Below are positions 10,686 through 19,944 of a stretch of DNA of 64,000 nucleotides, piece by piece (the first letter of the stretch is position 1; the number at the start of each line of letters is the position of its first letter). The translations under genes and the position numbers were made by a program. The stretch is from Odontesthes bonariensis (lineage: Eukaryota; Chordata; Actinopteri; Atheriniformes; Atherinopsidae). Location of the stretch: NCBI RefSeq assembly GCF_027942865.1, contig NC_134508.1, positions 39,677,466 through 39,741,465 of the forward strand, written 5' to 3'. The notes beneath the pieces were generated by a model. It did not search any database and had not been told where the DNA came from. It saw nothing but the letters and a program-made list of their open reading frames with translations.

Positions 10686-11654
10686 TAGGGGTGGGCGGAT
10701 CGATTTAAAATATCGATAGTATCGATACTAACGTTGCTATTGGGTATTAATCGATACTTGTGTGATGAGATCAATTCTTCTTTTTTGGGGGGGGCTTTTT
10801 ATGCCTTTAATGGACAGACAGTTGGAGAGAGAGACAGGAAGCAGGGGACAGAGAGATGGGGAAGACATGCAGCAGATTGCCACCCCAAAAGGGAAATTTA
10901 AGTTTGAAGTTTTCTATAAACATTTCTGAGTTCCTTAATAAAAGTATTTTTATTTGCCTGTAAACTTTGTCCTGTGTTAATTATCATCATAAACATGATT
11001 AATTAAAGGAAAACTTACATATTTAATTAAAGCTGCAGTCGGCAGGTTTTCAAAATTGCGAGTCTAAAGTCGGAAAATTCGAACTGATACAACTTTCAGG
11101 TCCCTCCCCCAACCTCTAACAAGCTCCGAATCGCCCCCCAAACCCCTCCCCCTCTGTGGACGAGGTTGTGCACGTGAGTTCACACCAGTGTGAGCGCACA
11201 CAAGCTGGGGCAGACTCACGCTCAGCACCGTGTGCACAAGCTGTGATTGACAGGTAGGATTCCTTCACCCTAACTTGATTGGTTAAAAACAGCCTGGAGC
11301 GCTCGATTTTTGCAAGCATGATTACAGGCTTCAGAGGGAGCTACAGATTTCGTTATTTTTACTAAACAGCCTATTTAATATTCTACTTCCAGAATCCCAT
11401 GACAGTTCAAGCTAATATGACTAAAAAAAAGTTGCCGACCGCAGCTTTAAATAATCATAAAAATTCAAGTTTTCATTCAAATTTGCATATTGATGATGCA
11501 TTCACTTAATAAATTATGATACATTGATCTCCCCTACACAAAAGTAGATGGTAGTAGTAAAAAGTATCGGTATTGGTATCGGTATCGGCAATACTGGCCC
11601 TGTATTTACTTAGTATTGGATCGATACCAAATTTTGCAGTATCGCACAGCCCTA
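10686..11654. mobile_element. Non-autonomous hAT element, 969 bp
   Basis: Termini TAGGGGTGGGCGG and CGCACAGCCCTA are imperfect inverted repeats. They are flanked by a perfect 8-bp target duplication CTAGTCTT (10678-10685 and 11655-11662), the hAT signature. Subterminal ATCGATA-type repeats are visible at both ends. No transposase frame is present. A TTAA-type MITE (11027-11450) is nested inside. Confidence 0.92.
11027..11450. mobile_element. TTAA-flanked MITE nested in the hAT element
   Basis: TTAA at both ends (11027-11030 and 11447-11450) encloses inverted termini AGCTGCAGTCGGCA and TGCCGACCGCAGCT, with one mismatch. The TTAA duplication points to piggyBac or Kolobok type. No coding capacity. 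Confidence 0.8.
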
Positions 11655-11777
11655 CTAGTCTTTTTGCCGAGCCGAATTTGATGTGAAAGCAATTGACGCG
11701 GGATGGACGTGGGCGTGGCGTTACGTGAGGAGTTTAAAACTTCAAGTTTTACTCTGCAAGTTCGAGACATTTTCAAG

Positions 11778-12015
11778 ATGGCCAACTGGGGAGACAAGGA
11801 GGTCCGCGAGCTCCTCAGCCTCCGAGCAGAGGACGTTATATACCGCCACATGTCGGGGACGGTAAGAAAGATGGACCTCTGTTTGAAGGGCTGGCGAGAA
11901 AGATGACAGAGCGCGGTTTCCCATGCAGCAAGGTGCAGGTGAGCAACAAACTGAAAGCCATGAGAAAGAAGTTCCATGCGGTTAATGACCACAACGGCAG
12001 GAGTGGCAGAGGGCA
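11778..12015 (+). pseudogene. Harbinger Myb/SANT-like DNA-binding protein fragment
   Basis: From the ATG at 11778 the frame reads MANWGDKEVRELLSLRAED and then a Trp-containing helix (CLKGW) to a stop at 11904-11906. In a shifted frame the domain continues as MTERGFPCSKVQVSNKL and KAMRKKFHAVNDHNGRSG. This is the Myb/SANT-like fold of the Harbinger accessory protein, which binds element ends and brings the transposase. A frameshift near 11900 splits it, so the copy is dead. Confidence 0.75.
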
Positions 12016-13533
12016 ATTGCACTGGCCTCAAGGTGTCCAGCCATCGTTGGTTTGAAAAATTTGATGCAGACAGGTGTGTTTAGGCCTACCTCCGACGCAT
12101 GGGTTGTGCCTACGTCATTGTACACGCCCAGCATTTTATGTGTTTCGTGTGACGCTCTGCCACTAGGCAACGCCCCCGGAACTCGGCTTCAGGCGGCACA
12201 GATCACCTAATACGCCAAGATTTCACATTGCTCGACGCGGGATGAAGTGGCAATTTGGACCTGCAGAGATCACTGTGGCTCCTACAGGAGAAACGGAATC
12301 TTTTTAACCAGGTTAAAGGAAACTTTGACCTAACAGCAGAACACATTGGGGTCCAGGCCAAACACACCGAGACAGAGATTAGGAAGCAGTTCAAAAAGCT
12401 GCACCAGTTTCTACAGGAGGAAGAGGAGGCCAGGATTAGTGCTCTGAGGGAGGAAGAGGAGCAGAAGAGTCAGGTGATAAAGGAGAAGAGTGAGGCTCTG
12501 AGCAGAGAGATAGCAGCTCTTTCAGATATGATCAGAGCCACGGAGGAGGCGCTCAGAGCTGCAGAGGTCTCATTTCTTCAGAACTATCAGACTACGATGG
12601 AAAGAATCTAACATCGCCCCCGGCTGGAGGACCCACAGCTGGTCTCAGGAGCTCTTTTTTTTTCTTTTTTTTAACCCCTTGTCCTGTCCAGCATTATGGT
12701 AGCAGAATTGAAATCTGAATACCGTTTATCCCAAACACATTTGCTATTGGAAGGGAAGCTTTATGAATGTAAATCTCCCCTTGATGCCCATCAACTCCTT
12801 ATTTATTTATTTATTTATTTATTTTTGTTACAATACTTAACATGTGATAATGACGAAGCAGCTTCCCAGCCACCACAGACCCCGAACCAGCAGGACAACT
12901 CCTCCTCCTGGCCCAGGCAACAGGGGTGTGGAAAGACCCCTCCCCTCGCCCCTCTGGCTCTTTGATATTTTCTAATAGTGAGCATTTAAAATTGAGGGGC
13001 AGGCAACCTTGTGGAACTGGGAGCGTGGCCTACATACCCAAAGAGCCCCGCCCACCAGATACCACTCAGTGCTACCACCCCCCAAGACCTAATGTGTGTG
13101 TGTGTGTGTCTCATGAGTGGTGATGTCTAAGGTGTAATTAAAACAAGGGCGGGGGGCTGCAGAGTACAGCAAAGGGGACCACCTACGTGGACCCATCCGC
13201 TGCACCCCGCAGAACACACCCGCCCTCAAAACCCTACGTGTGTGAATGTGTGCTGTGTACAGGAGCTAGAAGGGAGAGGGGTATGGGGATCTAGAAGACC
13301 GGGGGAGAGAGGCTCCCCCGAAGAGGGCAGCCACATAATGGCTGCAATAGGCACCCCTGTTTCCTGTGACCTGCCACAGAGCAGGATGGCTCGATGTTCA
13401 CCAGGTCGGGGCCCGCAGCGTACTCAGGGAGCCACAACCCAAAGGCACGACCCGAGAGGCCACTAGACACCTGAAGCCCCCCCAGCACACAACCAACCGC
13501 CCAGAGTGGCGGGACAGCAACACACCACCCCCA

Positions 13534-14785
13534 CTATGTGATAAAGCTAATGAGCGGGGACCAGAGAGAATGAAATTCAGCCAATTGGTCTTTTGAGGAG
13601 GCAGACATCGTTTCAATGCTAATATAATCTAAAAGAAAAATTCTAAACTGGTTAATACACAGATTGTTCTTTGCTTTCCAGTTCATAAGAATAGTTTTCT
13701 TTACAATACATATCACTGTGAGGACCATGTGTGCTGAGTTAATTTCCATGTTGATGTTGTCCAAGTCACCCAGTATGCACAGAGTGGGGCATGCAGGAAT
13801 TCTACACTCTGTGCAATGTGAGCAGATATTTGAGTGTGTTAGACCCATCCTGAACATCCTTTGTCCTGTTCTGTGAAGGATTTTGTATTGTATGAGCTGC
13901 AAATTAGGATTTTGAGTCATTCTGAAGGTGTTAAAACATATTTGTGGCCAGAGGTTATGGTTTGAATTGGAACTGAAGGATAGATCTGCCTCCCATTTTG
14001 AGGATGGTAAAGAAATTGTGTCATCCATCTTAGACAATAATTTATATATTTCTGATTGCAGTTTTGGTGTGCAGATGCTTAAAAATTCTGCTACTCTAAT
14101 GGGGAGTTGTAAGTCTGGTTTGTGGAGGATATATTTCTTAGTTATTATAGACTTAAGTCGTTGGTATTCTATAAACTTATTGCTTCCTATCCCATGTTGT
14201 GATATGAGCGCATCGAATGAAATCAAATTTCCATTTTGGATAATATGTTCCAGATGTTTTAGTCCTTTGTTCTTCCAAAGAGTAAAGTTTAGCATTTTTT
14301 TGTTTTGCAGGATGTTAGGATTGTTCCAGATGGGTGTAAGTTTACACGGGAGAAGTGAGGACTTTGTAATTTTAAGAAATTCCCAACAGGCTGTCAGAGA
14401 GGTGCTGATGTTAATGCTTTTGAAGCATTTGTGATGTTTTACATTTGGACTAATAAGTGGCAGAGTTTTCCAGATTATCACATAATGCTTGTTCTATATT
14501 TATCCATGGTTCATCTAGTGGGCTAGATTTAAACCATTTTGATATATATTGTAACCTATTGGCTAAGAAATAGTGCTGAAAATTAGATAAATCTAATCCA
14601 CCACTGTCCTTGGTCTTCTGTAGAGTTTTTAAACTAATACGTGGTGGTTTGTTTTTCCACAGAAATTTGGAGATGCATGAATCTAGTGACTTAAACCAAG
14701 TAGCAGCTGGTTTTATGGGGATCATTGAAAACAAATAGTTAACTTTTGGTAATACCATAATTTTAATGGTAGCGACTCTCCCCAT
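13534..14785 (-). pseudogene. LINE ORF2 C-terminal region
   Basis: Frames at 14450-14785 (MGRVATIKIMVLPKVNYLF, FLWKNKPPRISL, GGLDLSN) and 13534-14481 (KMLNFTLWKNKGL, HLEHIIQNG, RLKSIITKKYI) match the long region after the reverse transcriptase in L1/Tx1-clade ORF2 proteins. They overlap in different frames, showing a frameshift near 14470. The second frame is the longest surviving piece of the element (315 codons). Confidence 0.85.
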
Positions 14786-15006
14786 AAGTGATATGGGTAA
14801 TGACTTCCAACGAGTGAGATCATCCTCTACTGTCTTTAAGAGTTGAACATAATTTAGCTTTGTTAGCTCTGAGAGCCTGGAGGAAATGTTTATGCCTAAA
14901 TATCTAATATTTCCTGTAAAGTGATAGCAGGTATATTATTGAAACTACAGTTGATGGGCAGAACTGTGGTCTTAGACCAGTTGATAGAGTAGTCAGAAAG
15001 TGCTGA

Positions 15007-15356
15007 GAATTTAAGATTAAGATTAAGATCCAATTTATTGGTCATGCATACACACAAAATTTGTCCTCCGCTTTTAACCCATCCAGGTTGGCACCTGTTG
15101 ACACACACGCACAGGGTCACACACTCAGAGACAGATGCCAACCTGGAGCGGTGGGCAGCCATGAAGCGCCCGGGGAGCATGGGGAGCATGGGGGGTACGG
15201 TGCCTTGCTCAAGGGCACCTCAGCCGTGACAAGGAGGTGGACTGACACCCCTCCAGCTATCAGTTCCACCAATCTTTTTTGAGTGGCGAGAGTGGGAATC
15301 AAACCGCCAACCTTCCGGTTATTGGACGATCGACTCTAACCACTGAGCCACGGCTG
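15007..15356 (-). repeat. tRNA-derived SINE nested in the LINE
   Basis: Minus-strand head GCCGTGGCTCAGTGGTTAGA (A-box-like), then AACCGGAAGGTTGGCGG and GGTTTGATTCCC (B-box-like), a conserved middle containing GAGGTGCCCTTGAGC, and a tail ending in repeats of ATCTTA near 15015-15030. It is the same family as 6019-6345. It sits where the LINE should encode the catalytic (F/Y)ADD motif. No target duplication was recognised. Confidence 0.85.
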
Positions 15357-16900
15357 AATGTGATCTGAACTTATTTTATGTTCAATATTTTTGGGATGGA
15401 TGCCTTTAATATTTCCATCTTGTCTGATAGCAGCTGCTAAAGGTTCGATGAAGATGGCAAAAAGTGAGGGTGAAAGTGGGTAACCCTGTCTGGTACCTCT
15501 CTGCAGACTGAAGCTTGGAGAAATTTGATCATTTGTCCTGACACATGCATTTAGGGAGCTGTATAGTATCCTTATCCAGTTAATGAAGTATGACCATAAC
15601 CCGAATTTGTTTAACGCTGCAAATAAGAATTTCCAGTTAACTTTATCAAATGCTTTTTCAGCATCTAGACTCAGAGACAATTGTGGTTTCCAAGTTGTTG
15701 ATGGTAGAATAATTGTTAGCCCGATTCTTTATATTGGAAGCCCAAGAACCAGTTGGAGCAGTCTTAAGTTAAACAAAGTATTTATTGGAGGTCACAGGTC
15801 AAGTATCAGCGCTGGACTTGGAGATACAGAGTTCTCGCATGAAATCCGTCCGACCAAGTCCCGAGATCCGGAAACATTTCATATTTATGTTCACCCTTAT
15901 CTCAGAGGTTGTACCTACACTTGACAATGCATCATTGAATATTTACTCATGATGTGAGCAGGCCATCCACCGTCTTCGTCATGTTCTTTGGATGTGATAA
16001 GCGATGTGTGTGTGTGAGTGTTGTTTAAGGCGTGCATCTACTGCACCAGACCTATCTGTCCTAAGAGGCGCTTTATCTGACCCAGTTATTTTATCCCGCT
16101 ACGTCATCTTAAAGTGTTGGACATACATTGCGTTGTATGAGCAGAGTGTAATGTACAAACTAGGAACATAGATTATCTAGAGAACTACAGAATATGACTA
16201 CATAAAGTCTAAGAATAAAGCCAATTTATAACAAATCTATGAGATTAATTAGTCTGCTTGTGTTAGTGGATGAGTGTCTACCCTTTATAAAACTTTTCTG
16301 GTCAGGATGTATGATAAGGGGAGTTATTTTTTCTATTCTTTTGACGAGGGCTTTGCAAATTATTTTGAGGTCTACATTTATTAGTGATATTGGGCGGTAG
16401 CTGGATGGAAGTACAGGGTCTTTTCCTGGTTTCTGTAAAAGGATAATGTTAGCAGAGTTCATGTTAGGAGATAATCTGCCATTCTCCTTGACTTGTAAAA
16501 CTATTTTGTGAAATGTAGGTTCCAAAACAGTCCAAAATTCTTTGTAGAACTCAGCTGGAAAACCATCTGGTCCTCGGGCTTTGTTACTAGGCATATGTTG
16601 AAGGGCTTCATGGAGTTATCTTGTTGAGAGAGGTGAATCCAGAGCCGTGGCCTGCTCAAGTTGTAATTTTGGGAGGTTGATGCTACTAAGAAACTGATCT
16701 ATGTTTCTGTCTGGTGGATCATTTTGTGATGAATATATAGTTTTATAGAAGTCCCTAAAAGCATTGTTGATTACATCAGGGTCATGGGTAATATTTCCTT
16801 CCGAATCCCTAACCGAAGAGATTGTTGTTTTCTCTTTGTTTACCTTTAATTGATTTGCTAGGAACCTTCCAGATTTATTGCCATGCTCAAAATTCTCCAA
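15357..16900 (-). pseudogene. LINE reverse transcriptase region (ORF2), broken
   Basis: Three blocks on the minus strand: 16616-16900 (pre-RT region); 16226-16594 (ARGPDGFPAEFYKEFW, LLQKPGKDP, SYRPISLINVDLKI, FIKGR), which holds RT motifs 0-2; and 15361-15680 (LSLDAEKAFDKVNW, QRGTRQGYPLSPSLFAIFIEPLA), which holds motifs A and B. The catalytic YADD/FADD block expected after IKGI is missing at the SINE junction. The solo-LTR-like insert splits the middle. Confidence 0.88.
15702..16233 (-). mobile_element. Solo-LTR-like insertion in the LINE, 532 bp
   Basis: Inserted between LINE codons for NLID and STTWK. On the minus strand it starts TGTTATAAATTGGC and ends TTATTCTACCA, i.e. TG...CA, and carries an internal AATAAATACTTTG polyadenylation-type signal in its last third, as retroelement LTRs do. 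No internal retroviral genes are present and I could not find a 4-6 bp target duplication, so the class is uncertain. Confidence 0.6.
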
Positions 16901-17209
16901 GCGAAGTCTTTGTATCAGGAACTGTGTTTGTTTATCAATAATTTCATTTAGTTCAAGTTTAGCTTTCCTTAATTCATTCAGTATGTGTTCCTCTTTGGAG
17001 GCACTGTAGACAACTTCTAATGATTTAATCCTGAGTTCTAAATCTGATACTTTCCCTCTTTTTCTTATTTGATGAAAAAGAGATTATTTTGCCTCTCATA
17101 ACTACTTTTCCCGCTTCCCAGAGAACACAAGCTGACATTCCTGGCAGGTCATTATTTTCTAGATATATAGACCATTCTCTTTTGAAATAATTAATAAAAT
17201 CAGGGTCTT

Positions 17210-17680
17210 TTAGTAATGAATAAATCTCCAATTTCTAACTGGTGGTGTAACTCTGTTATTCTTCAGTGTGATAGAAACTGGAGCGTGATCACTGATAGTG
17301 GTGGGTTGGATTTTGGTGTCTGAAATATCACTCATCACAGAACTGCTAACTAAGAAATAAGCTATTCTTGAACATGAGTGGTGTACTGCTGAGAAGAAGG
17401 TGTACTTTCTGAGAGTGGGGTGGTGGGAGCGCCAAGCATCACAAAGACCAAAATCATTCATATATTGTTTTACAACATTTGTGGACTGCCAGTTCCGCTG
17501 ACTTCCTGTAGTACTGCACCTGTCCACTCCTGAGTCAGATACCATGTTAAAGTCCCGTCCTATGATGAGTGTGTTATCTGAATGATCAGAGAGTGAAGTG
17601 AAAAAGGAGTGGAAAAACGAGGGGTCATCAACATTTGGGCCATATATATTAGCATAGACTCATATTTTGGATCAATAAGT
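17210..17680 (-). pseudogene. LINE endonuclease C-terminal remnant
   Basis: The minus-strand frame 17210-17545 contains RNWQSTNVVKQYMNDF, DAWRSHHP, YTFFSAVHHSCSRIAYFLVS and the diagnostic SDHAPVSI of apurinic-like endonucleases of LINEs. The upstream catalytic residues are absent because the insertion is 5'-truncated at the target duplication. Confidence 0.85.
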
Positions 17681-18276
17681 TCTCAGGAGCTCAGATAGAT
17701 ATGGCCAAACATCTGGGCAACCTGACATTCAACATCTGGAGCAAAATGAAAGAGATGGTCTCTCATACGCCTGTGATTCTGGATCCAAACACAGCGGAAG
17801 CAGGACTCATCCTGTCTGAGGATCTGATGAGTGTGAGACGCGGACAGAGACAGACTCTGCCTGAGAACCCCGAGAGGTTTGAGTATCACGGCATGGTTCT
17901 GGCCTCTGAGGGCTTTGACTCCGGCACCCACAGCTGGGCTGTTGCAGTTGGACAGAGCATCGCCTGGTTTGTTGGCGTTGCAGCAGAAACTTTAAGAAGG
18001 AAGGGACGCACTGATGTAAAGTCTGGAATGTGGGCCGTTGCTTTTTCTAAAGGCAAACACATCATCATCTCCCCTCAGGATCCCTCCACTTTTCATCCTG
18101 AGAGGAAGCTGCAGGTGATCAGCGTTCATCTGGACTGCGAGAGAGGAAGAGTGTCATTCTTTGATGCTGAAACAAACACACACATTCACAACTTAACACA
18201 CACTTGCACTGAGAGACTGTTTCCAGTCTTTTACACGGGAGGTGAACTCCCATTGAGGATATTACCGGAAGTGTAA

Positions 18277-19944
18277 CCTTTCAAGGAGCATGGTTTCTTT
18301 ACAACAGTGATATTAAAACAGAGCAATAGAATGTGCCATAACATGTTAAAAATGATGACATATAGACCTTAAATTTGAGCCAGTTTAACCCATAATTCTG
18401 GATAATTACTCCCAAGCCCAAAATCTCCCATGAATAGACATCACAGTGTCAGTTTGTGGCACCAAATGGGAACATTAGATTTCTTTTTCAAGGTGCATGT
18501 TTTGATCTGAAAAATACAAAAAGATGAAGATTATCTCCCGCTGCTGTTTCATAAAGACAGGCTTTGTCTTTGCCCTTGGTCCAACAAATAAGATTGCTGC
18601 CTTATTCTCGATTATCAGTGGTCTGAAAACTAAAACAGATAATCTAATAAGACCCCTTCGAGCTGTTTTTCGTTATCAGCTAAAGCAGAAATCTTGTATC
18701 TTTAAACATTGTTAGCTCTGAATTGTGAAATCAGGGTTAAATGGATCAGAAATTAATCTTAAAACAGTACATTAAAAGCCTTAAGACGTGTCTTCCTGCT
18801 TTATTTCGGTGACAGTCGCAGCTCTGGCCAGAAGGTGGCACAGTTGTTCAACTGGGAAACAAAACTGCTTAAATTCAAGATTTTTGACCCAGTAAATTCC
18901 AAACCATGAAAATGAGAATTAGATTATCAACAGAAAATAAAAAAAAGCTTAAATTCAGACTGAGTCAAACAGACTAACAAGCCTGAAATGGATGTAAAAT
19001 GTGTCTTTCTGTACAGCAGAGATAAAACATGTTGCACCCGTATGGAGTCCATTCAGGCCTTTTGGAACTTCATGTTTCTAAGTATGAAAAGTATGAATTT
19101 ATCTGTCTGTTGCAAAGTATTTCCTCTATTGCCGATCACCATTAGGGGATTGAATCACAATTCACACTTTTATTTAATCAAATGAATAGTGCAGAAGATT
19201 TAAGTAGCCCTATTGGATTAGAGCATTTTTAAGCTTGTTCAAGTTGAGTCAAACTCTGTAACTTTGATGGTGAAATAAGTCAGACAGAATGAGCTCATTC
19301 TAAAAAAACAAGTTACATCTGATGTGTTATTCCTGATTGTTCACACATCATCCATAATGAGTAGGGTTCTTTACTGTTTTACATAACTTTATATTTCGAC
19401 TTCACTACATTTCAGAGGCAGATATGTGTTTTATTTGACAGCTTTACATGTTAAACCCCATTATATTATTTTTCTTTCATTTATGCGTTCAGAAAACCTT
19501 CATATAAACGTCGTTAAGGCTCGAACCAGCTGTTTCAAATTCTACTCTTAAAACTTAAAAAAAAAGCAAAACGCCTCAGACTTTCATATGAATAATCAAG
19601 GAATTAAATGTATTTTCATACATATATTTTTAATTTAGTCAGATTAAATCAAAGCTTGAGAATTAATGCATGCATATAACTGAAGTTTGTGGATCGTGTC
19701 ACAATTTCACAAACAAATCATTCACACCCCCTTAGATTTGTCTTGTGAAGCATTGTATGTAATTACCTTTGTGATTGTACTTATGTTCAGTTCACATGTA
19801 TAAACTAAATAAATGTAATAGTTGACTGACTGACTTCAAGGATTTATTACATACTTAAACTGGACGTTTTCTGCTTCAATAAAGCATCTGAGAACCCTTT
19901 CCACCTCTGCTTTTTGTTGTTTCAATGTGTTTAATCTGTAAAAT
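18277..19944. other. 3' flank of TRIM copy 2
   Basis: Inverted counterpart of 691-2279, with about 80 bases near 19186-19270 that the left arm lacks. No gene is recognised. The TTTCAG tract found at the left outer end (near 712) is TTTCAA here. Confidence 0.5.

Larger units (their letters stand above)
10554..12261 (+). mobile_element. PIF/Harbinger-like element inserted in TRIM copy 2
   Basis: Begins GCCCCTTTCACACTG directly after TTA, the usual Harbinger target. It carries a Myb/SANT-like (MADF-type) gene fragment at 11778-12015, the accessory protein of Harbinger elements. No matching right terminal repeat is present; the right end passes straight into TRIM sequence at 12262 with about 50 TRIM bases missing, so a deletion probably removed the 3' end. 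A complete hAT element (10686-11654) is nested inside. Confidence 0.7.
12655..17680 (-). mobile_element. L1/Tx1-like LINE, 5'-truncated, inserted in TRIM copy 2
   Basis: Minus-strand non-LTR retrotransposon ending in poly(A) (T-rich run 12655-12673) and flanked by a perfect 12-bp target duplication TCTCAGGAGCTC (12643-12654 and 17681-17692). The uninterrupted sequence is visible in the intact TRIM copy. From 5' to 3' it holds the end of the AP-type endonuclease (SDHAPVSI), the reverse transcriptase and the long C-terminal region, then an ~860-base 3' UTR with an ATTT repeat near 12800. The 5' end is cut inside the endonuclease. A SINE (15007-15356) and a solo-LTR-like insert (15702-16233) lie within it. 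Several frame breaks show it is inactive. Confidence 0.93.
10204..18276 (+). pseudogene. TRIM copy 2, interrupted by Harbinger-type and LINE insertions
   Basis: This is the plus-strand inverted copy of the 459-aa TRIM, now in three blocks. Block 1 (10204-10553) encodes RING and B-box with an in-frame 9-base deletion (T-E-S missing after KSA) and ends at HKNH followed at once by TAG. Block 2 (12262-12654) encodes the coiled coil; a C-to-T change converts CAA to TAA at 12609-12611 (ERI-stop, where the intact copy reads ERIQHR). Block 3 (17693-18276) encodes the end of the linker and a complete PRY-SPRY. About 50 bases between blocks 1 and 2 ([23 protein letters not shown] region) are lost. It cannot make a full TRIM. 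Block 3 alone keeps an open frame from the Met at 17701, but no promoter for it is evident. Confidence 0.93.
8127..19944. repeat. Right arm of large inverted duplication (with insertions)
   Basis: Reverse complement of 691-5732, enlarged from about 5.0 kb to 11.8 kb. The enlargement comes from the Harbinger-type insertion (10554-12261), the LINE (12655-17680, plus a 12-bp target duplication) and about 80 bp near 19186-19270 that the left arm lacks. The outer end is TGTGTTTAATCTGTAAAAT, after which the two flanks differ. The unequal insertions argue against a simple assembly duplication. Confidence 0.95.

Noticed and set aside
13928-14434. A plus-strand 168-codon frame.
   Set aside because: Antisense shadow of the LINE ORF2 C-terminal region.
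15290-15356. A genuine tRNA gene on the minus strand (A-box and B-box-like sequence).
   Set aside because: No cloverleaf with paired acceptor ends; the sequence continues into a SINE body that also occurs at 6019-6345.
17886-18068. Minus-strand frames over the TRIM SPRY region (also 2488-2873 on the plus strand).
   Set aside because: Antisense shadows of the TRIM coding sequence, duplicated only because the arms are.
691-19944. The inverted repeat as an assembly artefact (collapsed or mirrored haplotypes).
   Set aside because: The arms differ by whole insertions with correct target duplications, a nonsense change, a 9-base deletion and an ~80-base difference, which a mirrored assembly would not create. 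It still deserves long-read confirmation.
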